64,000 nucleotides of DNA from Lysinibacillus_B sp050613145. Lineage in GTDB: Bacteria; Bacillota; Bacilli; Bacillales_A; Planococcaceae. The stretch lies in assembly GCF_050613145.1 (NCBI RefSeq), contig NZ_CP192507.1, positions 3,968,001 to 4,032,000 on the forward strand, given 5' to 3'. The position numbers were made by a program, and so were the translations under genes. Positions 12,630 through 20,645 of the stretch are shown piece by piece (within the stretch, counting starts at the first letter, position 1; each line of letters starts with the position of its first letter). The notes beneath the pieces were generated by a model. The model was not told the DNA's origin. It did not search any database and worked only from the letters and a program-made list of their open reading frames with translations.

Positions 12630-13720
12630 TTTGTTGTCACCGCCATATAGTTTTCAATTAACGTACAAAGCTTTTCAATATCTTCTCTGTAAATTTCACC
12701 AATATTTCCAATACGGAATGTGTCTATGTCTGTTAACTTTCCTGGATATAGTACAAACCCTTGTGCTTTCATCTCTTCATAAAAGTGATTGAACTGGAAT
12801 TGCTCATTCGGATATAAGAAAGCTGTAATGATCGGCGATTGTTTATCGCTTTCAATATAACTATCGAAACCTACTTTTCCTAATCGGTCACGCAGTAATT
12901 GATTATTTTCTGCATAGCGTTTAAATCGTGCTTGTACGCCACCTTCTGTTTTCAGTTCTTCAATGGCTTGTAAAAAGGCTGCCACTACATGTGTAGGAGA
13001 TGTATAGCGCCACTTCCCGTCTACCTCCATTACTTTCCATTGGTCATATAAATCTAACGAAAGGCTACGTGCTACACCTTCACATTTTTGTAATGATGCT
13101 TTTTTGGCAATGACAAAGCCAAACCCAGGAACACCTTGAATACATTTATTCGCACTACTGATTAAATAATCAATAGATAATTCCCCTACTGGAATTGGTA
13201 CACCGCCAAAACTACTCATCGCATCCACAATGAATGTTTTCCCGTAACGTGTCGCTAATGCACTTACTTGCTCAATCGGATTTAAAATCCCTGTTGTCGT
13301 TTCACAATGAACAATCGCAATATGTGTAATCGATGCATCATTCATTAAATAGTCTTCTACTTTTTGCATATCTGGATATTCATTATAAGGTGTGGCATAG
13401 GTCACATATGATAAACCGATTCTTTGCGCCATTTGTGCAAGTCGTTCACCATACGCACCATTGGTCATAATTAACACTTTATCTGTCGCACGAATCGTCG
13501 AAGTTAACACCGATTCGACAACAAAGCTACCACTCCCTTGCATTAAAACCGTTGTGTAGTCTTCTTCATTTACACCTGCAATCGTCAGTAATTCGTGGCG
13601 GATTGTTTGTGTTAATTGCTTATATTCGTCATCCCATGTACAGCGATCTTCTAACATTTGCTGGCGTACCGTCTCCGATGTTGTGAGTGGCCCTGGTGTC
13701 AATAATTTATAACGGTTCAT
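12626..13720 (-). CDS. phnW: 2-aminoethylphosphonate--pyruvate transaminase
   Basis: PhnW transfers the amino group of 2-aminoethylphosphonate to pyruvate, giving phosphonoacetaldehyde and alanine with pyridoxal phosphate. The 364-residue fold-type I aminotransferase begins with the family signature LLTPGPLTTS and has the PLP lysine in SSANKCIQG near residue 190 and Asp in VDAMSSFGG. The length is normal. AGGAGGT precedes the ATG. One base separates it from the binding-protein gene and it overlaps phnX by 4 bases, consistent with one phosphonate operon. Confidence 0.97.
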   Translation of the reverse strand: MNRYKLLTPGPLTTSETVRQQMLEDRCTWDDEYKQLTQTIRHELLTIAGVNEEDYTTVLMQGSGSFVVESVLTSTIRATDKVLIMTNGAYGERLAQMAQRIGLSYVTYATPYNEYPDMQKVEDYLMNDASITHIAIVHCETTTGILNPIEQVSALATRYGKTFIVDAMSSFGGVPIPVGELSIDYLISSANKCIQGVPGFGFVIAKKASLQKCEGVARSLSLDLYDQWKVMEVDGKWRYTSPTHVVAAFLQAIEELKTEGGVQARFKRYAENNQLLRDRLGKVGFDSYIESDKQSPIITAFLYPNEQFQFNHFYEEMKAQGFVLYPGKLTDIDTFRIGNIGEIYREDIEKLCTLIENYMAVTTK

Positions 13721-13721
13721 G

Positions 13722-14723
13722 TTAGTTACCTCCTAGAGTTTGTGCGTTTTTAAAGAATGTTTCATGTTCTTTCAATAAATCGACTGTTAATGTAGATTCC
13801 CATTGTTTTAAATAAGCAGGCGTATCTTGTGCACTCACCGTCTCTCCCTCATAAAGCGCTACAGGGTATTGTTTGATGAGTTCTGTACGTGCTTCTTTCG
13901 CAATAAGCTCTGCCATTTCTTTTGCTTTCTTTTCTTGTTCCTCTACTTCTTGATCAATAACAGCAATCGATTCGACAAGCGCAAAGTTTCCTTCTGTTGG
14001 ATCAATATATTCGATTGGTAGCCCTTCTTCATTTGCATCTACGGCTTGTGCACGTAGACCAAACCCAACTGCCACTTCGCCTGTTTGTACTTTTTTAATT
14101 GGACCAGAACCTGAACTTTCTAAATGTGGTCCAACATTTTTAATTAAATCAGCAAATACTTGCTTCCCTTCTTCCTCCCCGTACTCACCAATAATCGCTT
14201 GTACTAATAACCAGCCTGTTGAAGAGTCTAAAATGTTAGGAATCGAAATCAAATCTTTATATTGCGGATCGGTTAAATCTTTAATGGATGTCGGCATCGC
14301 TAACCCTTTGTCAGCAATCACTTGTGTGTTCACAAAAATCGATCCGACGTTGCCTAGTACAGGCAGTTGATAGCTTGAAACTGTATCAAGTGTGCTTGCT
14401 TCAGCTGATAAATCAACAAACATATTGTGTTCTGCTTGTGCACTATCGATATAATAAGAAGCCATCGTTACGATGTCGGCTTCAATGCTTGTACCTTCCG
14501 CCAACATTTTTCCCCCTAGCTCTGATGTACCAAAGGATTGAATCACATATTGATCCTCATAACCATTGCTATCTAAAACATTTTCCATAATTTCAATTGC
14601 TTCATCATCTGCATTGGAATAAATAATGACTTGATTGTCTGCCGTTGATTGATTATCGCCACATGCGGCCAATAATAGAGCTAAACTTCCAGATGCGAAT
14701 AGGCCTAGTACTTTGCTGTTCAT
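13722..14723 (-). CDS. Phosphonate ABC transporter substrate-binding lipoprotein
   Basis: The 333-residue protein is an extracellular solute-binding protein of the iron/spermidine/2-aminoethylphosphonate type. It has a lipoprotein signal peptide ending in LLLAAC (lipobox cysteine near residue 21), then a periplasmic-binding fold with VIIYSNADDEAIEIM. Position between the permease and phnW makes 2-aminoethylphosphonate the likely ligand. The start at 14723 has AGGAG ten bases upstream. Its first 71 bases overlap, in another frame, the 3' end of the permease gene. Confidence 0.9.
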   Translation of the reverse strand: MNSKVLGLFASGSLALLLAACGDNQSTADNQVIIYSNADDEAIEIMENVLDSNGYEDQYVIQSFGTSELGGKMLAEGTSIEADIVTMASYYIDSAQAEHNMFVDLSAEASTLDTVSSYQLPVLGNVGSIFVNTQVIADKGLAMPTSIKDLTDPQYKDLISIPNILDSSTGWLLVQAIIGEYGEEEGKQVFADLIKNVGPHLESSGSGPIKKVQTGEVAVGFGLRAQAVDANEEGLPIEYIDPTEGNFALVESIAVIDQEVEEQEKKAKEMAELIAKEARTELIKQYPVALYEGETVSAQDTPAYLKQWESTLTVDLLKEHETFFKNAQTLGGN

Positions 14724-16347
14724 TTGTTAATAAACTCCTTTTTTTCATCGAATTTAAAATATTACAAAATGTCATGACGACAATATTAGTAAATAAAATT
14801 AAGAGTGAAAGAATAAAGATTTCATTGAATTTCGAAAAATGCTGTAGTTCTTTAATCTTCGTTGACATTAAAATCGTGTTCGTACTAACTAGGAAAATGA
14901 CCCCACTTACGGTGACCATGGCGTTAATAAAGTAATAAGAAAATACATTGATGATGGTCTTCCGAATGTTCGGGACAATTACACGGACAACGGTTTTAAA
15001 CCAAGAATCCTTTAATAAGGCACCTGTGACTTCCCAAGTAGGGTCCATTTTTTCTAGCGCATTTTTCATCATCAAATACGGTGTTGTAAAGAAATGAACG
15101 ATATTACATAAAATCAAGATGAGAAATGTCCCTTTCAATGAACTATCATTGAAGAAAAGTAAATAAGATAAGCCTAAAACCATTCCCGGAACCGTATTCG
15201 TGACAATCGAAATCCAATTGATTGATCGTCTGCTCTTGACGTTTGTTCTGACACTAATGACCCCTGCGATAAATGCAATCAGAACCCCTATCGCTGCACT
15301 ACCCATTGCCACAATGACGGAATTTTTATACACCGCCGTGACATCTTTCATCGATAGTGCTTCTTCTAAATGTTCCAATGTAAAGCTCATATTGTATGGA
15401 TACACAGACACAAACGGTACGATGAACATGGTAGAAAAAATAATAAGAATCGCGACGGCAACAAGCGAACTACTGAACCCAAAGCAAATGTTTTTGATTT
15501 TATTTGAAATCGGTGCTTGATTGGATACCGATTGATAAGACACATTGTATTTATCAATCCGCGTCAGCATAATGCCACCAATGATCGCCGGGAATAACAT
15601 CAGCACCGCAATGACAGCACCTTGCGAAAAGTTCGGAATGGAACCGAGCATCGTTTGGTAAAGCGTCGTTGCAATGACCTCATATGTTCCCCCTACTGAA
15701 GCGGGAATACCATAATCCGTAAAGCTTAAAATAAACGATAAAATAAACGCCCCACCAATCGTGCCAATAAGTGGCCGCAACACCGTATGGTAAAACCGAC
15801 GCATTGGCTGGTCATTCATTAAAATGGATACAAGCATAAATCGTTGGTCTACATACTCCATCCCATTTGCAATAAGTAAAAAGGCAGCTGGCAATGTATA
15901 CAACACATACCCAACAACTAAGCCATTAAATCCGTAAATCGAAAACAAAGGTTCACCTAATAACCGTGTGATAACGCCTTGATTGCCAAAAACATAGATA
16001 AGGACAAATCCATACGTAATCGTAGGCAATAACATCGGTAGCGTAATGATAAAACGCAGACCTTTTTTAAACGTCGCGTGAATCGTTGTAAAATATAATG
16101 TGTAAGCCACAATAAACGCGAGTGTAGTTGTCATCACTGCACTTACAAGCGAAACGGTTATGCTATTCCCAATCGAAGTAATAATGGACGATGATTGGAA
16201 CACCTCTTTATAATGTTGCAATGTGAATGCGCCATTTTCACTGAACGACAGCCACAGCATATACGCTAGTGGCACAATGAGAAATACCGCAAAAACAATA
16301 AGTAACGGAACATAAAATAGACGCATTGTCTGTGTTGTTTTAAGCAT
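14653..16347 (-). CDS. Phosphonate ABC transporter permease, two fused permease domains
   Basis: The 564-residue membrane protein carries two consecutive binding-protein-dependent permease domains with about 12 transmembrane segments in all, as in the FbpB/PhnU2-type iron and 2-aminoethylphosphonate permeases. Each half has an EAA-like loop. I choose ATG 16347, preceded by GGTGA; TTG and GTG codons lie 9-12 bases upstream. The start overlaps the ATPase stop by 8 bases. The 3' end reads 71 bases into the binding-protein gene, a long overlap that gives a basic, probably dispensable tail (IGRMWR). Confidence 0.9.
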   Translation of the reverse strand: MLKTTQTMRLFYVPLLIVFAVFLIVPLAYMLWLSFSENGAFTLQHYKEVFQSSSIITSIGNSITVSLVSAVMTTTLAFIVAYTLYFTTIHATFKKGLRFIITLPMLLPTITYGFVLIYVFGNQGVITRLLGEPLFSIYGFNGLVVGYVLYTLPAAFLLIANGMEYVDQRFMLVSILMNDQPMRRFYHTVLRPLIGTIGGAFILSFILSFTDYGIPASVGGTYEVIATTLYQTMLGSIPNFSQGAVIAVLMLFPAIIGGIMLTRIDKYNVSYQSVSNQAPISNKIKNICFGFSSSLVAVAILIIFSTMFIVPFVSVYPYNMSFTLEHLEEALSMKDVTAVYKNSVIVAMGSAAIGVLIAFIAGVISVRTNVKSRRSINWISIVTNTVPGMVLGLSYLLFFNDSSLKGTFLILILCNIVHFFTTPYLMMKNALEKMDPTWEVTGALLKDSWFKTVVRVIVPNIRKTIINVFSYYFINAMVTVSGVIFLVSTNTILMSTKIKELQHFSKFNEIFILSLLILFTNIVVMTFCNILNSMKKRSLLTNEQQSTRPIRIWKFSSIIGRMWR

Positions 16348-17092
16348 ACTGTTCACCAAACAAGCGATAAATGTTTTGGCGCTTTATATGCAATTGCTTC
16401 AAAATAAAATTTTCCACAAATGCGTTGGCCGGTTGGTTCACGATTTCAGTAGGCTTCCCGAATTGTGCCACATGACCGTCATTAATAATAAGCACCTTGT
16501 CTGATAAAGTGAGTGCTTCCTCTGGATCATGTGTGACGATAATGGTAGTTAATCCAAAATCACGTGCGATCGATTGAATACGCTCTTTAATCGATTCTTT
16601 AATGACACCGTCCAGTGCACTTAACGGCTCGTCTAGTAATAGAATCTTAGGCTTCATGACAAGTGTCCGCGCGATGGAAACACGCTGCTTTTGCCCACCC
16701 GATAATTGGCTAATGCGTTTATTTAAATGCGGCTCCAGCTCTAAGAAATCGATATATTCTTGAATGTCTTGTTTCGACACTTGTTTTTGTTGATTTTTAA
16801 GTCCATAGATGATGTTTTCATACGCAGTTAAATGCGGAAACAGTGCAAAATCTTGAAAGACGATATTAAATCCACGGTTCTTCATTGGCACATGGCTAAT
16901 GTCTTCATTGTTATATATAATTTGACCACCTGTTTGCTCCGTTAACCCAAGAATGATGTTTAGTAATGTTGTTTTCCCACATCCACTCGGACCAAGTAGT
17001 GATAAAATTTCGCCATTTGCAACTTCAAAATTAATATTTCCTAATACCGTTTTTTCCCCATAACTTTTACTTATATTTTTTAACTGTAACAA
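16340..17092 (-). CDS. Phosphonate ABC transporter ATP-binding protein
   Basis: The roughly 250-residue ATPase has Walker A GPSGCGKTT, Q-loop VFQDF, signature LSGGQKQR, Walker B ILLLDEP and the switch His in VTHDPEE. It energises the two-domain permease downstream for 2-aminoethylphosphonate import. TTG at 17092 is preferred because AGGTG lies six bases before it; GTG at 17101, adding three residues, lacks a properly spaced ribosome site. First gene of the five-gene operon, divergent from a DeoR-type regulator. Confidence 0.92.
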   Translation of the reverse strand: MLQLKNISKSYGEKTVLGNINFEVANGEILSLLGPSGCGKTTLLNIILGLTEQTGGQIIYNNEDISHVPMKNRGFNIVFQDFALFPHLTAYENIIYGLKNQQKQVSKQDIQEYIDFLELEPHLNKRISQLSGGQKQRVSIARTLVMKPKILLLDEPLSALDGVIKESIKERIQSIARDFGLTTIIVTHDPEEALTLSDKVLIINDGHVAQFGKPTEIVNQPANAFVENFILKQLHIKRQNIYRLFGEQYA

Positions 17093-17101
17093 AACTTTCA
17101 C

Positions 17102-17247
17102 CTCACATTTGTTACTGTTAGTATAGAAAAGCTTTGTAAATCTTGTATGTAAGCATTGTAAATGATTATTAATTGTTGATTACTTTGCGACAAAGTATTG
17201 TTGAACTCTTGTATAATATGGTTATATTTCTAGAAAGGTTGATGACC
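17102..17247. promoter_or_regulatory. Divergent promoter/operator region of phosphonate operon and regulator
   Basis: TTGTAAAT occurs twice, at 17134-17141 and 17156-17163, spaced exactly 22 bases (two helical turns) and upstream of the operon; this is a good candidate operator for the divergent regulator. On the plus strand TATAAT at 17212-17217 is a clear -10 for the regulator gene, with no strong -35. Confidence 0.5.
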
Positions 17248-18009
17248 ATGTATCCGATCGAAAGACAACAAAAAATGATTGAATTGCTTGAAGAGAAAGG
17301 GATGATGAAGCTTTCTGCCTTGAGTAAAGTATTACAAGTATCCATGGAGACGGTTCGGCGTGATGTGCAAACATTGGTGGAGCAAGGTGCGGTCACAAAG
17401 TTTTATGGGGGCATTAAATTAGTAAAGCATGATAAGGCAGAATCACTCTTAGCAACAAGGCTAAAAGAAAACCTTTCTGAAAAAGAGAGGATTGCACAGC
17501 GTTGTGCTAATTTCATTGAGGAAGGCGATTCTATTTTTTTAGATAGTGGGACAACCACATTTCATATTGCCAAATATATTAAACATTACAAACAGCTAAC
17601 TGTTATTACAAACTCTCTACCTATTGTGCTTGAGTTAATAAACAGTGAACTGAACGTAATTATTATTGGCGGGAAACTGCGTCAATCTGAAAACTCCATT
17701 ACAGCCTATGATTTCTTGTTTAATTTTGAACGGTTAAATATTTCGAAAGCATTCATTTGCACAAGTGGCATTTCAGTAGAAAAAGGGCTGTCTGACTTTA
17801 ATGTGGAAGAAGTCCAAACGAGAAGACAAATTATTCATCTTGCAAAAAAAGTGTTTGTAGCCGTCGATCATTCTAAATTTGAAAAAGATGTAACCGTACA
17901 AATATGTGATATAAAGGAAATTGACTATATCGTAACAGACCATACACTTGATGCCGTTTACGCCAAGAAATATGAAAAACAAGGCGTACAAATCATTACA
18001 ACTGTATAA
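17248..18009 (+). CDS. DeoR/GlpR family transcriptional regulator, probable phosphonate-operon regulator
   Basis: The 253-residue protein starts with MYPIERQQKMIELLEEKG, the DeoR-type winged helix (SALSKVLQVSMETVRRDVQTL), followed by a sugar-phosphate-sensing DeoR C-terminal domain with LDSGTTTFHIAKYI, ITNSL and VAVDHSKF motifs. Such proteins usually repress transport and catabolic genes until a phosphorylated ligand binds. Divergent placement next to the phosphonate operon suggests it senses a phosphonate-pathway compound; this is inference. The start is set by AAAGG nine bases before ATG 17248; upstream in-frame ATGs lack ribosome sites. Confidence 0.88.
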   Translation: MYPIERQQKMIELLEEKGMMKLSALSKVLQVSMETVRRDVQTLVEQGAVTKFYGGIKLVKHDKAESLLATRLKENLSEKERIAQRCANFIEEGDSIFLDSGTTTFHIAKYIKHYKQLTVITNSLPIVLELINSELNVIIIGGKLRQSENSITAYDFLFNFERLNISKAFICTSGISVEKGLSDFNVEEVQTRRQIIHLAKKVFVAVDHSKFEKDVTVQICDIKEIDYIVTDHTLDAVYAKKYEKQGVQIITTV

Positions 18010-18014
18010 TAGCT

Positions 18015-18056
18015 AAGCGCAGTCCCCCAGTTAACGGGGCGATTGCGCTTTTCTTT
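18015..18056 (+). terminator. Terminator of the DeoR-type regulator gene
   Basis: AAGCGCA/TGCGCTT outer stem with inner CCCC/GGGG pairing, followed by TTCTTT. Confidence 0.8.
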
Positions 18057-18128
18057 ATGTTCTATAATCCAACCTTTAAAGTACCCCTTCTTGCTTTAAT
18101 AGAAACAGTATATTTTACAAAGCATTTA

Positions 18129-18157
18129 TGTTAACCTTTATTTTAAATAAGTTGACA
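18129..18157. promoter_or_regulatory. BirA operator (biotin box)
   Basis: TGTTAAC, 15 bases, GTTGACA matches the Gram-positive BirA operator TGTTAAC-N15-GTTAACA with one mismatch. It lies 21 bases before the bioF start, so biotin-loaded BirA should repress the operon. The box was read by eye; its function follows from known BirA sites. Confidence 0.85.
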
Positions 18158-18177
18158 CAAATGGAAGGTGAATGTTT

Positions 18178-19335
18178 ATGGGGTATAGGGAACGTTTAGC
18201 TACACTTGAAGCTAATCACTTATTACGCAATCTACTACCAGTCGATGCCACTGTAGAGCGGCCGTATATTAAACTGCACAACGATACGCTATTATCCTTT
18301 AACTCTAATGATTATCTTGGGTTTTCGACGCATCCGGCGATGATTGAAGCAGCTAGCAAAGCAACACAAATTTGGGGTACAGGATCGACAGGCTCTCGTT
18401 TTACATCCGGCAACTTTTTATTACATACCACACTTGAAAAACAAATTGCGATTTTTAAACAAACGGAAGCCGCCTTGCTTTTTAACAGTGGCTACGACGC
18501 CAATTTAGCAGTTCCAACAACGCTTGTACAACAAGACGATATCATTTTATCGGATACACTCAATCATGCCAGCATTATTGATGGGATTCGTTTAAGCAAG
18601 CGTAACTATCTCGTCTATCGTCATCGTGATGTGGAGCATTTGCGTGAATTATTAGCCAGTTTACCTGCTACCCAGCGCAAGTTTATTTTTACAGATAGTG
18701 TTTTTTCGATGGACGGCACACTTGCACCGCTCGAAGCGATTGTAGCACTCAAAAAACAATTTCATAATGTCATCATCGTCGTCGATGATGCACATGCAAC
18801 AGGTATACTCGGAGAAGACGGACGTGGTACAGCGAATCATTTTGCACTTGAACGTGATATTGATATTACGATTGGCACATTATCTAAAGCATGCGGGGCT
18901 TCGGGTGGCTTCATTGCAACGAATCAAGTATTTGCTGACTATATCCGTAACTTTGCACGCTCGCTCATTTATACAACGGCGCTACCGCCAAGTGTCGTAG
19001 CTTCCGCTTCAACAGCACTTACACTAATGCAGGAGGAGCCTTGGCATCAAAAACTTGTAATGGATTTAACAAAGCAGCTCGCAGACGGTCTACATTCTAG
19101 AAAAATACATTTTGTTGGTGGCGAAGTACCGATTTTCGGGGTTTCATGTGGAACAAGTGAAAAAGCTTTAGCACTACAAGCTCATTTGCATAAAGCAGGA
19201 ATTTTTGCCTCGGCTATTCGCCCTCCTACTGTGCCAGAAGGAGAAGCACGAGTGCGTATTACATTGAGCGCGAAACATACTAGCGAGCATATTTCATTGT
19301 TATTACAGGCGCTAGGAGGTTTTTATGATGAATAG
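18178..19335 (+). CDS. bioF: 8-amino-7-oxononanoate synthase
   Basis: BioF condenses pimeloyl-CoA (or pimeloyl-ACP) with alanine to KAPA using pyridoxal phosphate, the first committed ring-precursor step of biotin synthesis. The 385-residue alpha-oxoamine synthase has FNSNDYLGF, GSTGSRFTSGN, the VVDDAHATG motif and the PLP lysine in TLSKACGASGGF. ATG 18178 sits 7 bases after AAGGTG; ATG 18172 is too close. It heads a three-gene operon behind a BirA box, with coupled membrane and bioW genes, so pimelate is the likely carbon source. Confidence 0.95.
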   Translation: MGYRERLATLEANHLLRNLLPVDATVERPYIKLHNDTLLSFNSNDYLGFSTHPAMIEAASKATQIWGTGSTGSRFTSGNFLLHTTLEKQIAIFKQTEAALLFNSGYDANLAVPTTLVQQDDIILSDTLNHASIIDGIRLSKRNYLVYRHRDVEHLRELLASLPATQRKFIFTDSVFSMDGTLAPLEAIVALKKQFHNVIIVVDDAHATGILGEDGRGTANHFALERDIDITIGTLSKACGASGGFIATNQVFADYIRNFARSLIYTTALPPSVVASASTALTLMQEEPWHQKLVMDLTKQLADGLHSRKIHFVGGEVPIFGVSCGTSEKALALQAHLHKAGIFASAIRPPTVPEGEARVRITLSAKHTSEHISLLLQALGGFYDE

Positions 19336-19813
19336 CAGGGCACGTCTCATTACAGAAATCGCTCTCCTTGCAGCAGTGATTTCGATAACTGGGATGATTA
19401 AAATTCCACTCGGCTTTCCAGGGACAGAATTTCAATTTTCTGCGCCTGTTGCTGTCGTTATCATGTCCGTTTTCGGCTTTAAAAAATACTTCACGGCAGG
19501 CGTGATTTCCAGCACTATTTTATTTTTACTTGGCATGCATAATATTATCAATGTCGCAGTTGCTATGATTTTCCGTTTAGTCGTTGGCGCCATTATTGCT
19601 GGCTTTGGGCGCAATATTATTGCCATTTCAATTTCTGGTCCGATTGCTGTACTTACCTCTCGTTTTATTTTAAGTAAGGTACTAGGCGTGCCCTATATAA
19701 CACTTATCCTAGGGAGCTTACCAGGCATCGTTATTACACTACTCATTAGCTATCCAATGTATAAAGTGGTACTGAAAACATTAGAAGGTAGAAAGGTTGT
19801 TGCAGTTGAATAA
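19325..19813 (+). CDS. Small ECF S-component-like membrane protein of the biotin operon, candidate pimelate or biotin-precursor transporter
   Basis: The 162-residue protein has five to six hydrophobic segments and the look of an ECF-transporter S component, with an N-terminal alanine-rich helix (ITEIALLAAVIS) followed by IPLGFPGTEFQFSAPV. It is shorter than, and differs from, typical BioY. It sits between bioF and bioW under a BirA box, overlapping both (11 and 8 bases). A bioXWF operon was described in 'Bacillus sphaericus'; whether this is that bioX I cannot check. Pimelate uptake is inferred. ATG 19328 is an equally good start. Confidence 0.7.
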   Translation: MMNSRARLITEIALLAAVISITGMIKIPLGFPGTEFQFSAPVAVVIMSVFGFKKYFTAGVISSTILFLLGMHNIINVAVAMIFRLVVGAIIAGFGRNIIAISISGPIAVLTSRFILSKVLGVPYITLILGSLPGIVITLLISYPMYKVVLKTLEGRKVVAVE

Positions 19814-20531
19814 TTGGTACAGTGTACGTATGCGTGCCTCGCTACACGATAAGCATATTTCTGGTGGAGAAACACTCGTGCCTGCTACACGCATTCATGA
19901 AGTCGTAAACTATTTACAGCAAAAAGCTTTTTCGCATAGCCGCGGTGTGCCAACGAATTGCCATATTACAATCGAAGCCATTACAGAACCACTTGTACCG
20001 ATTACCATGCTAAAAGTAAATGAAACACACTGCCATACACCGCTGCACGCGCTAACGGATTTCATTACATCACATGGCATTAGTGAAATAGCATTAAAGC
20101 AGGCGATTCAATTACTCCACGCTAATACTAATTTACGCGGGGCAGCACTGCTACACGCTACTACTGGGGCACGGCTTGATTTGCTAGCAAACCGCGGTGT
20201 ACGTGTGACGCGCATAGCCTATGATGCCCCATTCCTTGAAAAATGGTGTACTCAATTTCCGCAATACGCTAATGCACGTATTGAAGAGGCCCTACTCCTT
20301 GCATCAGCTGTGGCAAGTTGTGATGGGATTATTGGGGAGCTTTGTATTTCTGACGATCCTACCTATACAACGGGCTATTTCGGTAGTGCCGTTTCAGGCT
20401 ATACACGCATTCACCACATGAAAAAACAAGGTGAAGAATGTGGTGGGCGAGTCTTTTTTGTAAAAGGTAATACTGATATTGAGGAGACTATTACCTACCT
20501 ACAGCAAAAACCTTTGCTTGTCTGCCGATAA
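19806..20531 (+). CDS. bioW: 6-carboxyhexanoate--CoA ligase (pimeloyl-CoA synthetase)
   Basis: BioW activates pimelate with ATP and CoA to pimeloyl-CoA, the substrate of BioF. The 241-residue protein carries the family start NNWYSVRMRASLHDKHISG and conserved RGVPTNCHITIE, NLRGAAL, DRRGVR-like NRGVRVTRI, and SDDPTYTTGY regions. Length fits the family. The start is TTG 19806, nine bases after GAAAGG; two earlier TTG codons are possible. It overlaps the membrane-protein stop (TTGAATAA). Last gene of the operon. Confidence 0.93.
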   Translation: MNNWYSVRMRASLHDKHISGGETLVPATRIHEVVNYLQQKAFSHSRGVPTNCHITIEAITEPLVPITMLKVNETHCHTPLHALTDFITSHGISEIALKQAIQLLHANTNLRGAALLHATTGARLDLLANRGVRVTRIAYDAPFLEKWCTQFPQYANARIEEALLLASAVASCDGIIGELCISDDPTYTTGYFGSAVSGYTRIHHMKKQGEECGGRVFFVKGNTDIEETITYLQQKPLLVCR

Positions 20532-20566
20532 TAGCTAAAGTTTCCTCCCACCCTATACAGCAAAAA

Positions 20567-20605
20567 ATACGCATCAGCTACTAAAAAGCAACGATGCGTA
20601 TTCTC
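20567..20605. terminator. Bidirectional terminator between bioW and hssS
   Basis: AATACGCATC/GATGCGTATT 10-bp stem. The minus strand continues with TTTTTT, so it best ends the hssRS transcript, but it also follows bioW. Confidence 0.75.
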
Positions 20606-20645
20606 TTAATGTTCTGCTCGCCACTACGGGGACCCCAATACCTAC

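Noticed and set aside
19325..19813. Plain BioY annotation
   Set aside because: It is shorter than BioY and lacks the motifs I expect; its place beside bioW suggests a different substrate.
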